In this document: piece after piece, positions 50,183 to 59,411 of the stretch
Layout of the letters: every line of letters begins with the position of its first letter
Position numbering within the stretch: position 1 is the stretch's first letter
Made by a program: the position numbers and the translations under genes
Notes under the pieces: generated by a model
Told to the model about the DNA's origin: nothing
The model's database searches: none
The model's input: only the letters and a program-made list of their open reading frames with translations
From: an uncultured candidate division WPS-2 bacterium
Lineage (GTDB): Bacteria > Vulcanimicrobiota > Vulcanimicrobiia > Vulcanimicrobiales > Vulcanimicrobiaceae
Direction of reading: 5' to 3'
NCBI GenBank assembly: GCA_937927945.1
Contig: CALEYW010000019.1
Coordinates: 1 to 64,000, forward strand
Length of the DNA: 64,000 bases

Positions 50183-50483
50183 CGGGTTCCATCCCTGACG
50201 AATATCGGCGCGGACTCTATCTAAGTAGAGCCACGACCGCGCGTCTGCACCCCGCGCGCCTTCTCCGCTGTCCGGGTTGCTTTTGCCTTCCTCGCAAGCA
50301 ACTTTTTTTTCCTACGCGACCCCTACGCGGCCGCGCGCGCACAAAGAGGCGGCGCTACGGCGCCGCCCGCGCGTACGGTCGCGTACGGTCGCGTGAGTGA
50401 CTTGCAAACGGCAGCATTATCGGCACACTCTCACGAGACTTTAGCTGCCTGGTTACTTCACTATTCCCTCGGAGAAACTACTC
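50183..50483. other. Intergenic with inverted and direct repeats
   Basis: About 300 bases. There is a GC-rich hairpin GGCGGCGCTACGGCGCCGCC, then GCGTACGGTC repeated in tandem, then AT-richer sequence with the start region of the next gene (CGGAGAAA before ATG 50484). A T-run TTTTTTTT follows a GC-rich inverted repeat near 50300, which may be a terminator on either strand. Confidence 0.35.
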
Positions 50484-51467
50484 ATGCCCGCAACTCTCGG
50501 CGAGGCCCGCTCAGGCTTCTGTGATTCCCTCGGAGTGTTCGACGCCAAAACGCTTCCGATGCTCGAGCTCGAGGATAAGAAGGGGAACGTAAACCTGTAC
50601 CTCGCCGTAGCGTACCGCATGCTGTGGTGGAACGCCGATCACCCGATGGGTGACCCTATCCGAATCGTCACGACGGTCGAACGCGACGGGCACGATGAAT
50701 ACGTCATCGCCGAGATCGTTGACACACACATCCCGCGCTACCTCACGACCGAGGGCGGCCACATCGCCACCATTCCCGGCGCTGACGGTACGCCGCGCGC
50801 AGCTCTCAACCCCGAGCACGTGCTTTACTCCGACCGCAAGTACGCACTCCCGACACGCATGGGTCATCCCGTCGAGAAAGGCCTCACCGGCGCGATCGGC
50901 CGCGTCTTGGCTCGCGCCGGCTACGGCACCGAAGGCGCACTCGAACTCCTCGAAGATGACGCCGACGGCGACGTCGTCGACTCGCCGATCGCCCACCCCT
51001 CCGACCGCCTCTTCGACGAAGTCACGCACGCCGCTCGCGAAGCCGGCCTCACCGACAGCGATCTCGTCGCCCTCAAGAACGCCGTCGTCGGGCCCACCGC
51101 GACCTCGCACAACATGGACGCCGACGACTACGCCAAATTGCTCAAGGCAATCGCTGAACATCGACTCGCGCACAAAGATGCCGCGGATCCCCAACAACCT
51201 GCGCCGAACGCGCAGCCCGCCACGGCGCCTCCGGCCGCACGACTCGAACCCGCGAACGACGCAGCGCGGGAAGCCCGCGACGAACTACTGCGCACCCAAG
51301 ACCGTCTCGGCATCCCCGATGACCAAGTCCTCGCCACGATCCGAGACCTCATCCCGAACTTCGTAGCCGGCACACTCCTAGCTCCGCTCGAATACGCCCG
51401 TGTCACGACCAGACTGATCGAGCAAAGCAAAGTCACTCACATCGACGACCGTCGCCGCATCGCATGA
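50484..51467 (+). CDS. Unknown protein, resembles phage-type single-strand annealing proteins
   Basis: 327 residues. The N-terminal part (VNLYLAVAYRMLWWNADHP, then IRIVTTVERDGHDEYVIAEI) and the segment VEKGLTGAIGRVLARAGYGT resemble the YLPVxWRxxW and EKAxTxAxGRALxxxGYGT patterns of phage/plasmid annealing-type (Rad52/ERF-like) proteins. This is a pattern-level match only. The C-terminal 100 residues are helical and Ala-rich. A good ribosome binding site (CGGAG) precedes the ATG. A helicase is encoded convergently beside it. Confidence 0.5.
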   Translation: MPATLGEARSGFCDSLGVFDAKTLPMLELEDKKGNVNLYLAVAYRMLWWNADHPMGDPIRIVTTVERDGHDEYVIAEIVDTHIPRYLTTEGGHIATIPGADGTPRAALNPEHVLYSDRKYALPTRMGHPVEKGLTGAIGRVLARAGYGTEGALELLEDDADGDVVDSPIAHPSDRLFDEVTHAAREAGLTDSDLVALKNAVVGPTATSHNMDADDYAKLLKAIAEHRLAHKDAADPQQPAPNAQPATAPPAARLEPANDAAREARDELLRTQDRLGIPDDQVLATIRDLIPNFVAGTLLAPLEYARVTTRLIEQSKVTHIDDRRRIA

Positions 51468-51527
51468 CCAGGCGCCCACAGCGTTCCCGACGCCCTCGCC
51501 GACGGCTCCCGCTCGCGCCGCGCATCA

Positions 51528-53147
51528 TCATCGGACCGGGCAAAAGCCTTCCCGCAGCCACGTTTCCATCGCCCGTACCCGCGCCTCCAGCTGCGTCACC
51601 GTCGCGTTGGCGACGACGGCGTTATCACGGCGCGCCCAATAAGCGTACACGTCTCTCGGCTCTTTCTTAAACCGCCGCGCTACCACGCTGACCTTCACCC
51701 ATACCTCCCGCTTCAAGTCCGCTTTTCGATCGGCGAGAAGGGCCGTGGCTGCGGGGGGCACGGGGGCGTCGTGCGCGGCAGCCGTGTCCGGTGCCGCGCC
51801 GTCGCCCGCGAAGGCTGGGCCGATTGCCTGCGCGCTCGACTCGCCGAGAATGACGCCCGCTTCAGCGTGCAGCGCGGCATGACTCTCGAACTGCGACTCG
51901 ACGACCTCGAGCACCACGCGCGGCCGCTCGTTGCCGACCGGCGGCTCGCTGCGCGTGCCCTTGACGTCCTCCTCGATCGCGTGGGCGAACGCGCGCAGCT
52001 CCGGATCATCCGGCAGCATCACGTACGACGCGGCAGTCGCGCCGTTGCGCGCGCGCACGACGCGTCCAATCATCTGGCGAAAGAACAACTCGGTTCGCGC
52101 GTTCGTGAGATACGGCAGCACCCGCGCGCGCGGAATGTCCACGCCCTCGCTGACCATTCGCACGGCGCACAACCACGCATCGTGCCCGTCCGTGAACCGC
52201 TTGATCTTCGCGCCGGCGGCAGCATCGGCCGACACGACCACGGTCGGATGAAACCCAAGCGCCTCGGCCATCACGCTTGCGACCCAGCGCGCGTGTGCTT
52301 CGTCGATACACACGATGATGCCGCCGGCGTCGTGATCGTTGCGCCGCAACTTCTCGAGCGTGCCGTTCGCACGGACGAGCACCTCTGAGACCCAGCCCGA
52401 ATCGTACAGCGCAGCGCGCAGGCGTTCCGATGAGCGTTGCTTCGTCAACGCGGCGTCGAAGGTTGCCGTGTTCGCGCTGCCGTCAGCGCCGGTCCACGTC
52501 ACCTCGCCGCCTTGCCGGTGGAACACCAATGGCCGAACGATCCCGTCCCGCAGCGCCTCCCGATACCCATACACGACGTCAGCCTCGACGCGACCGACCG
52601 CGTCGTACGTCAAGAACGAGATCGCGCTTCCGTCCGACCGAAACGGCGTGCCGGACAACGAGACGATGAACGCGGCCTCGTTGAAGGCTGTCTCAATTCC
52701 GAGACCCCAGCGACGATTATCACCGGCATGATGGACTTCGTCGATAACGACTAGGATTCGCCGGCGCCCGACGATGCGCGCGAAGAGGCGCGGGTCGAGC
52801 GCGACTTGGTGAATCGTGACGATCGCGCCGACGAGATCCCGCGCGTACATACCGTCACCGTTCGCGAAATACGGGTCGAGCTGAATCCCGACGCTCGCAA
52901 ACGTGAGCGCCATCTGCGAGCGCAGATGGTCCGAGGGGACGACCACGATGACGCCGTCGATCAAACCGCTCGCGAACGCTCCGTACGCTACGGCGGCCGC
53001 GTACAGGGACTTGCCACCGCCCGGGGTGACGACGGCCAGCGACGACCGCGGACGCTCGCGCGCCCACCACGCGACGGCGTCACGCTGCCACCGTCGCAGC
53101 GGTCGCGGCCAAGCCGGAAGGGTCAGGCCGGGCCCGTGCGCACGCAT
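51528..53147 (-). CDS. SF2 DEAD/DEAH-type helicase
   Basis: 539 residues with Walker A TPGGGKS (41-47), DEVH in VVIDEVHHAGD, SGTPFR (motif III region), VSEGVDIPRARVLPY, and motif VI QMIGRVVR. It resembles the ATPase of type III restriction or repair helicases (Res/UvrB class). The C-terminal 130 residues are unique. It may unwind DNA in repair or defence. It follows the pilus operon by 107 bases on the same strand, so co-transcription is possible but not certain. Confidence 0.85.
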   Translation of the reverse strand: MRAHGPGLTLPAWPRPLRRWQRDAVAWWARERPRSSLAVVTPGGGKSLYAAAVAYGAFASGLIDGVIVVVPSDHLRSQMALTFASVGIQLDPYFANGDGMYARDLVGAIVTIHQVALDPRLFARIVGRRRILVVIDEVHHAGDNRRWGLGIETAFNEAAFIVSLSGTPFRSDGSAISFLTYDAVGRVEADVVYGYREALRDGIVRPLVFHRQGGEVTWTGADGSANTATFDAALTKQRSSERLRAALYDSGWVSEVLVRANGTLEKLRRNDHDAGGIIVCIDEAHARWVASVMAEALGFHPTVVVSADAAAGAKIKRFTDGHDAWLCAVRMVSEGVDIPRARVLPYLTNARTELFFRQMIGRVVRARNGATAASYVMLPDDPELRAFAHAIEEDVKGTRSEPPVGNERPRVVLEVVESQFESHAALHAEAGVILGESSAQAIGPAFAGDGAAPDTAAAHDAPVPPAATALLADRKADLKREVWVKVSVVARRFKKEPRDVYAYWARRDNAVVANATVTQLEARVRAMETWLREGFCPVR

Positions 53148-53254
53148 CGTCTCGACGGACCACGGATCATCGACGACACCTCACCGCGATCGCCCGCACC
53201 AAACACGCCCTGCGATCCGTCCGTGATCCCCGTCGTCGTGCGCACGTACATCGC

Positions 53255-54382
53255 CTATGCCGCCGTCATGGCTTGCTGGAGTGGCTCGAGCAACGGCGCG
53301 ATCCACGCAGCGTCGCCGCTCCGCGGCCGCAACGCCTCCCACACCGCCCCGCGTTCCAGCCCGCCGGCGGCGAACGCGCGCTCGAACGGCTCCGCGACGT
53401 CGAGGTGATCGCCCGCGACGAGCGCGCCAATGATGCGCGCGCGCACCCGCGCTTCTTCTTCCTGCGCGAACGCCTCCCGCAGCAGCTTCCCCGCCCACGG
53501 CGCGCGGATCCCCAGCGTGCCGACCAGCGTCATGCGCTGCGCGATCGTCGGCGCATCGAGGTCCGCGTCGAGACGCACGAACCACCGGCGTGCGCGCGCT
53601 TCGGCGCGCACACGCGCCTCCTCGCCGACCGCGATTCGCTCCAGCTCCTGCTGATGACGCGCCGAATCCGCTTCGGCCTGCCGCTGCAGATCCTCGGCGG
53701 CCGCCGCGTCGCGCGCCTCGAGCGTGGCGCGAAGCGATACCTCGCGAGCTGATACAGTCTCGGCCCAGTCGACGCCGGCAATCGGCCGTTCCGCATCGGG
53801 ACCCTCGGGCTCCACCAGCTCCACGATCCCGTTCCCGGCGGTAACCGGGAACAGCGGCGTGACGTTGTCCCGCACCCGCTCCACCGTCCCCATGCCCCCG
53901 ACGTTCACGTCCGCGACCGCCGCCGGCGGCACCATTTCAACGACTCTGTCCGCCACCGGCTCGATCGCCTCAGCATCGTCCAAACGCTCCGCGTGCAACG
54001 CGCTCAGCACGTCCCGGCGGGGCGCTTCCAACCCATCCGCTGGCTCCGCGCTTCTACGCCGCACGATGCTCTGCACGCCGCGGCGCAGACGCGCGACGAC
54101 GGTCGGACGCTGCAGCAAGTCTCCCGCTGCCGCCGAAACGACCTCGACGCCGCCGGCCGTATCCGCGCCGAGCTCGACCGTCCCGCTTTCCGCGGAAGGC
54201 TCCGCGTCAGAGCGCGGCGCGCTGTCGCCGCGCACCGTGGGCGCGAGCGTGAACGATAGATCGTCGTCGTCCGCTGCCCGCGCCGGCGCAGTCCCCTTCG
54301 GTTGCCGTAATCGCACTGCACCGAGCACCAGCCCGGCCACGGCCACCGGCGCGCCGACGAACCAGACCACCTCCGCGCTCAT
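53255..54382 (-). CDS. Membrane-anchored HEAT-repeat-like protein
   Basis: 375 residues: an N-terminal membrane helix (EVVWFVGAPVAVAGLVLGAV), a long acidic and Ala/Pro-rich middle, and a C-terminal helical region with HEAT-like pairs (TIAQRMTLVGTLGIRAPWAG, VRARIIGALVAGDHLDVAEP). The ATG overlaps the stop of the previous gene (ATGA). It is the last gene of the pilus-type operon. It may be a scaffold for assembly (inference). Confidence 0.55.
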   Translation of the reverse strand: MSAEVVWFVGAPVAVAGLVLGAVRLRQPKGTAPARAADDDDLSFTLAPTVRGDSAPRSDAEPSAESGTVELGADTAGGVEVVSAAAGDLLQRPTVVARLRRGVQSIVRRRSAEPADGLEAPRRDVLSALHAERLDDAEAIEPVADRVVEMVPPAAVADVNVGGMGTVERVRDNVTPLFPVTAGNGIVELVEPEGPDAERPIAGVDWAETVSAREVSLRATLEARDAAAAEDLQRQAEADSARHQQELERIAVGEEARVRAEARARRWFVRLDADLDAPTIAQRMTLVGTLGIRAPWAGKLLREAFAQEEEARVRARIIGALVAGDHLDVAEPFERAFAAGGLERGAVWEALRPRSGDAAWIAPLLEPLQQAMTAA

Positions 54383-56535
54383 GCTGCCACCGCCATCACC
54401 AACGCCTCGAACAGCGCCCGAGCTGGGGCGAGCATCTCGGGACACTCGTCTCCAAACTGCGCGACGTCGTCGACGTCGGCCATCACGAGTCCGAGCGCAT
54501 CGCGGTACTGCTCGACGACTTCCGCAAGCGCCGTCCCCGAGGCTCCCGTCATCGCGACGAGAGCACGCTCGAGCCCAACGCCTTCGAGATCCTCGACGTC
54601 GCGGCCGAGGATCGTCAACACGGTCGCGACCGCCGAGCGCAACCGCGGCGTACCGAAATCGAATCCCGATGCGCCGAAGACGTCGCACACCTTGTACGAC
54701 TCCAGACGGGCAGACACGACCGCTTCGGACTCCGAACGGATCCCCGCGAGCGCGGCGTCCGCGCCAGTGTTCGACGACCCGACCGGCAGAAACTCGCGAA
54801 CCGCCAGGACGTGCATCCCGAGCGGCGTCGCGGCGCTCGGTCCGTCTTGGCCGAACCAGGCGCTCCAGCGAGCCGCCGCGATCGCCGAGACCGCGTAGCG
54901 CACCGAAAGGCTCGTATCGTCTTCCACCGAGACATCGGCGCTCGTCTCGTTGGTCGTTGCCAATGCTGCGGGCGGCGCGACGGAAGCGCGCGTCGGTGCG
55001 GCTTCCGCATCCGGCTGCGGCGCTACGACCTCGGGCGCGGCTTCGAACGACGTGGTGGTATCTACCGCGACGACCGTCGGCGCCGGTAGGAGCGCATCGG
55101 CCCGCACACCGCCCACGAGATCGGCGACGGCCTCGGCGATGACCGTCACGCCGTCTATCGTGACGTTGGCCGCGACTGCGGCGGACTGTGCCGCCGACGC
55201 GCGGATCTTCCACGCGATCGCGCGCTCCTCGGCGATTCCCAGCGGCCCGGCGTCGAAGCCGTCTCGCTCGACCGCGAGCGATCCGTCGAGCGCGAACCGA
55301 GCCTGCCCGTCTACCGTCAGACTGTCAACGACGCCGACGACACCCGGCACCGAGACGGCCGCGACCCGGACCGACGTCGCGACGCCGTCCCCGGTGTTTC
55401 GCAGGAACAGCTGCACCGCATGAGCCTGCGTATCGTCGGCAGCACCCACGGTCAGGCTTGCGAGCACGCGCGAAGCCCCGGTCACCTTGATCGAGGTGCC
55501 GTCCGCCTGCACTGTACCGCCCGATGCGAACCCTTCCATCGGCACCGAGACCGATTGCTCCGCCGACGGCGCCGCGATGACCACACCTTCGATGAGTCGA
55601 CTTGCCTCCGCAAACGGCGGCAGCGTTCCGAACTGCACGGCTAAGGCGTTGTCGTCGTCCGCACCAGCCCACGCGATGCCTTGACTCGACACGCGAACGA
55701 CGACGTCGCGCACCACGTCCGTTCCGCGTGCCTTCACCGCCAGCACGCCCATCACACGGTCGCCGTACCGATACGTGCGGTTCTCGATGATCTTCAGCTT
55801 CGCCGTCGCGCGCGCTCCAGAGCGCACCAACAAAGACACCGGATCCAGGTCGAATCGCGCATCGCCGATCGCAATCCAACCGGCGAACGCGACCTCGCGC
55901 CCGTCCGGAGACACGGGCGCGACTTTAACCTTTACGTCGCGCACGAACCGGTCGCCGACGTCGACGCGTTCGATCGGGATGACGATCGTACGCTCCCCCG
56001 CAGCGTTGACTTCGCGCCACGAAGCGGCACCGGCGTCCATCGTGATGTTCTGCGGCACCTCGAGGTGCAGCCGAACGTCTTGAGCGACCACCGTTCCATC
56101 GTTCGTCCCGGCGATCGTCAGGGTCAGATCGCCGGCGGGCGCGGACTCACTGCGCGACAAGCGCAAGCGCGATCGCGCGGCCAGAAACTTCGGCTCCCCG
56201 ACCAGCTCGATCGGCGCAGTCTGCGACTCGCTACCGACCTCGACCGTCAGCGAGGCGCTCGACGTCGTCACCGGTACGTCCGCGCGCATCGTCACCGACA
56301 GCGCCACCGGCACCTCGAGGTGTCCGAGCGAGAGATGCGCCCCGGCCGTACCGCGCTGCAGCTTCGCCGCCAGCGGCGTCCCGTCGAGAAGCGTTGCGCG
56401 CGCGCCGGTGATCCGAGCGCCGTCAGCCGCGCGCAGCGCGACGACGACGTCGCCTGGCGCCGCCGGCGCGAACTCGACCGCGGCCGTGACGTTCGACTCG
56501 GCATGCAGCGCCGGAATACGATCAATGCGAAGCAC
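54379..56535 (-). CDS. Unknown Ig-like multidomain protein of the pilus operon
   Basis: 718 residues from GTG 56535, which has AAGGAG about 10 bases upstream; it overlaps the secretin end by 14 bases. It is built from repeated beta-sandwich domains of the CARDB/DUF11 kind (GDLTLTIAGTNDGTVVAQDV, TAKLKIIENRTYRYGDRV, VQLFLRNTGDGVATSVRVAA) with a helical C-terminal domain. No signal peptide is obvious, which is odd for such domains. It lies between the secretin and the HEAT-like protein. The function is unknown. Confidence 0.55.
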   Translation of the reverse strand: MLRIDRIPALHAESNVTAAVEFAPAAPGDVVVALRAADGARITGARATLLDGTPLAAKLQRGTAGAHLSLGHLEVPVALSVTMRADVPVTTSSASLTVEVGSESQTAPIELVGEPKFLAARSRLRLSRSESAPAGDLTLTIAGTNDGTVVAQDVRLHLEVPQNITMDAGAASWREVNAAGERTIVIPIERVDVGDRFVRDVKVKVAPVSPDGREVAFAGWIAIGDARFDLDPVSLLVRSGARATAKLKIIENRTYRYGDRVMGVLAVKARGTDVVRDVVVRVSSQGIAWAGADDDNALAVQFGTLPPFAEASRLIEGVVIAAPSAEQSVSVPMEGFASGGTVQADGTSIKVTGASRVLASLTVGAADDTQAHAVQLFLRNTGDGVATSVRVAAVSVPGVVGVVDSLTVDGQARFALDGSLAVERDGFDAGPLGIAEERAIAWKIRASAAQSAAVAANVTIDGVTVIAEAVADLVGGVRADALLPAPTVVAVDTTTSFEAAPEVVAPQPDAEAAPTRASVAPPAALATTNETSADVSVEDDTSLSVRYAVSAIAAARWSAWFGQDGPSAATPLGMHVLAVREFLPVGSSNTGADAALAGIRSESEAVVSARLESYKVCDVFGASGFDFGTPRLRSAVATVLTILGRDVEDLEGVGLERALVAMTGASGTALAEVVEQYRDALGLVMADVDDVAQFGDECPEMLAPARALFEALVMAVAA

Positions 56536-57928
56536 TGGTAGGGGCTCCTTTCTCCAGCGTAACGCCGAGATGCGGACGGATTGCGAAAATGATTTGATCC
56601 TTGGTCGAGCTCTTGACGCGGTTACGGAAGATCCCACCAAGAATCGGAATATGAATCAGCCCGGGCACAGCACGCACGGTGTCCGAGGTGACATCGCTGT
56701 AGAGCCCGGCGAGGATGATCGGTTCCCCGTCCTGCACACGGAAGCGGCTCTCGACCGTCCGCGTCCCGACGATGGGGTATTGCGTGACCGGTTCGAGGCC
56801 CGTGATTTGCGAGTATGTCGTCACGAGATCGGTCAAAATGCTGCCGTCGGCGCCGATGCTCGGCTTGATCTGCAGCTGCACGCCGATCTGCAAGAACTGC
56901 ACCTGCGTGCTTCCGACCAGGCCGCCCGTCGACGTTTGAATCGGATACTGTGAGCCGACCAGGATTTTCCCCGTGTCGCCGTTGTTCACGGTGACGTACG
57001 GGTTGGCAAGCACCTGCGCTTTGCCCGACCCGACGAGCGCGTTGATCGTCGCGTTGATCGGGAGCGCCCGGTTTGCGAAACTGATGAACGCCGAGCCAAC
57101 GGCCGGCTTCCCGGTCGAGTCATAGCCACCCAACAGTACGCCCGTGTTCGAGCTGTTGTCGTCTTCCACGTCGAGCACCTGAACGTCGAACCGAACCTGC
57201 GGAGCCGCGCGGTCGATCATCACAAGCGCTGCCCGAATCCGGCCCACCGACGCATCGGAACCGCGAATGAACAGTTGACTGCGCGGGTCATCCGCCACGA
57301 TCGTCGTCGACGCATCGGCGTAATCAGAAGCCGTGAGCAGTCGCGCAGCCTCGGTAGCCGAAATGAAGCGCAGCCCGACGATTGTAGATGCAGGCAGCGC
57401 CGCGCCCGGATCCGCCGTCAGCCCCGCCACAACGTCACGAGCTCGCTTCACCGCCGCGGGCGAACCCGACACGACGATCGCCTTCCCGTTGGGGGCCGCG
57501 ACGATCACCGCGCTTGGAATAGCCACCTGCAGCGACGCGACGACGGATTGCGCGTTCGCGCCGTTCGTCTGAATCGACACCGTCTGCACGTTCGCCGCCG
57601 AATCGAGGCTCGTCCCGACGCTAGCGGCGGGAACCAGCCGGATCACGCCGTCACGGACGATCTCGTTCAGCCCGTAGGACTGCTCGAGCGCATCTAAGAC
57701 CGTGCGCGCTCCGACGTTGACCATCCGGAACGTGACTCGCGCCTGAGACACATTCGCATCGCAGATGATGCTGATGCGTGCCTGCGTCGCAAGCAGCCTG
57801 ACGACGTCGACGAGCGGCACATCGCGCACGTCGATCGTCACGAGACTCTGCGCGCGCGCCGGCGGCGCGGATGTGACCAGGATAGAACTCGCCGCAACCA
57901 CCGCGACGAATGAACGGAGTAGGTTCAC
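56522..57928 (-). CDS. Secretin (GspD/PilQ family)
   Basis: 468 residues: signal peptide ending ARA, an STN-like N-domain (LLATQARISIICDANVSQAR), one or two N-modules (VVASLQVAIPSAVIVAAPNG), and the C-terminal secretin domain with VGSQYPIQTS, GLEPVTQYPIVGTRTVESRF and VPGLIHIPILGGIFRNR. Secretins form the outer-membrane channel for type IV pili or type II secretion. The GTG overlaps the upstream stop (GTGA). Confidence 0.92.
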   Translation of the reverse strand: MNLLRSFVAVVAASSILVTSAPPARAQSLVTIDVRDVPLVDVVRLLATQARISIICDANVSQARVTFRMVNVGARTVLDALEQSYGLNEIVRDGVIRLVPAASVGTSLDSAANVQTVSIQTNGANAQSVVASLQVAIPSAVIVAAPNGKAIVVSGSPAAVKRARDVVAGLTADPGAALPASTIVGLRFISATEAARLLTASDYADASTTIVADDPRSQLFIRGSDASVGRIRAALVMIDRAAPQVRFDVQVLDVEDDNSSNTGVLLGGYDSTGKPAVGSAFISFANRALPINATINALVGSGKAQVLANPYVTVNNGDTGKILVGSQYPIQTSTGGLVGSTQVQFLQIGVQLQIKPSIGADGSILTDLVTTYSQITGLEPVTQYPIVGTRTVESRFRVQDGEPIILAGLYSDVTSDTVRAVPGLIHIPILGGIFRNRVKSSTKDQIIFAIRPHLGVTLEKGAPTSASH

Positions 57929-58788
57929 GGGTGACCTCCGGGCTGCAAGACTTGATTCGGGCTCGTGCCCGGGGAGACAACGGGCGGACTCGGCAGTGCG
58001 GTCGGGAACAGCGTCCCGCTCGTCGGCGGGGTCTGCTGGACCGGCGTGCCGTTCGGGTTCGTCAGAACCGTGCGGCCGAAACCCGACACGCCCGTCGTCG
58101 ACCGCGTGGCAGACGGGACCGATGCGCCATGCTGGGCGCCGCCTGCGCTCTCGCCGAACTCCGCGCGCGGCGCGCCTTGAACGCCCGGGCTCGAGGCTGC
58201 ACCGGGTCCGGCGCTCGGCGCCGGCGTCGGCTCGGCCCGGTTTGCCGTTGTAAGGCCCGGCGTGACGGCGCTACCGCGACTCGCGTCGAGCGAGATCTGC
58301 GCACCGTTTGCGAGCACCACCATCTTGTCCGTGATCTTGGCGATGACGCTACCTGCCAGCGGATCCCCCGCTCGCGCGACGCGCACGGTCCCGCCGTCCT
58401 CGACTAAAGCGTACGCGTCGGAATCGCTGACGATCGTCGCCATGATGCCGACGTTGGCGGCCGCGCCACCGAGCGAGGCTACGTCGGGTACGTTCGTCGA
58501 CGGGAACTGGCCGCCGGCCACCGCAGGCGGGACTTGCTGGCCGGCAACAGCGGTCGCGTTCTTTCCATTTCCGCCGGGCGGCCGCGTAAAGGACGCGTCG
58601 GCAGCGAACGGATCGCGCGCGGGAATGTTCAACGGCCGCAGCGGCGGCGGCGCGGCCGGAACGCTTCCGATCGAAACCTGGGCGCTACCATCCGGCGCGC
58701 CTACCGTGACACGTACCGCGAGTGATACGAACCAGACCGTCGCAAGCACGCCGGCGCCGAGCATGCTCGCGCCTCGCATGATTTTCAT
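57925..58788 (-). CDS. PilP/GspC-like protein
   Basis: 287 residues with an N-terminal membrane helix (MLGAGVLATVWFVSLAVRVT), a Pro-rich linker, and a small beta domain (VGIMATIVSDSDAYALVEDG, GDPLAGSVIAKITDKMVVLA) like the PilP/GspC homology region that contacts the secretin. A Pro/Ser/Gly-rich tail of about 120 residues follows. It overlaps its neighbours by 4 bases on each side. Confidence 0.75.
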   Translation of the reverse strand: MKIMRGASMLGAGVLATVWFVSLAVRVTVGAPDGSAQVSIGSVPAAPPPLRPLNIPARDPFAADASFTRPPGGNGKNATAVAGQQVPPAVAGGQFPSTNVPDVASLGGAAANVGIMATIVSDSDAYALVEDGGTVRVARAGDPLAGSVIAKITDKMVVLANGAQISLDASRGSAVTPGLTTANRAEPTPAPSAGPGAASSPGVQGAPRAEFGESAGGAQHGASVPSATRSTTGVSGFGRTVLTNPNGTPVQQTPPTSGTLFPTALPSPPVVSPGTSPNQVLQPGGHP

Positions 58789-59411
58789 ACCCGAAGGGCC
58801 TCTCGCAGCTTCGCCTGGTCGATAACCAGGACGTCGAACTCGACCGTGGCGCGCAGTTGCTCGTTCTGTGTCAGTCCCACGCCGCTCACGCGCACGAGCT
58901 CCGGGAAACCACCGAGTCCGTCGACGAAACGCAGGATCCCGGGAAGCCTCCCCGTGATGGTGACGGAGCGCGGCAGCCTCATCCCCGGCACGCTCGAGAC
59001 GATCTCAGCATTCGCTGTCACCGGCGCCGCGCTCGCGCCGGGCGCCGGCGACGGCGCTGGCGTCGGCGTAGCCAGCGGCGCGAGCGCCACCGCCGTACCC
59101 TTTGCCGCGAACGCAGACAGCGTCACGCCGCAGCGCTTCGCAAGTGCCGTCAGGTCGGTCAGCAGATGCGCTTCGGTTATCGGTGCGTCCAGCGCCTTGA
59201 GCCCGCGCAGCCGAATCGCGATCGCGTGCCGTTCCGCTTCGATACGAGGCTGGATTGCCTGACGCGCCGTGATCGTCGCGACCTGCGTCTCATCAAGCTG
59301 CACGCGCTGCTGTATCACGGCAAGCTGCGCCGACGTCGGCTTCAAGTAGCCGTTGAAAGCGATGAGCAGCGCTAGGATCGCCAAGCCGGCGGGCGCGAGC
59401 CGAACCTTCAC
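58785..59411 (-). CDS. PilO/GspM-like protein
   Basis: 208 residues: short cytoplasmic start, one membrane helix (LAILALLIAFNGYL), a coiled-coil (QQRVQLDETQVATITARQAI), then a ferredoxin-like C-terminal domain with a Pro/Ala-rich insert. This is the PilO/GspM plan. GTG 59411 overlaps the preceding stop (GTGA). It links the cytoplasmic ring to the periplasmic part of the machine. Confidence 0.78.
   Translation of the reverse strand: MKVRLAPAGLAILALLIAFNGYLKPTSAQLAVIQQRVQLDETQVATITARQAIQPRIEAERHAIAIRLRGLKALDAPITEAHLLTDLTALAKRCGVTLSAFAAKGTAVALAPLATPTPAPSPAPGASAAPVTANAEIVSSVPGMRLPRSVTITGRLPGILRFVDGLGGFPELVRVSGVGLTQNEQLRATVEFDVLVIDQAKLREALRV

Noticed and set aside
51464..51670. 68-codon plus-strand frame at the end of the annealing-protein-like gene
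   Set aside because: Mostly Arg/Pro and largely antisense to the helicase gene; looks like a shadow.
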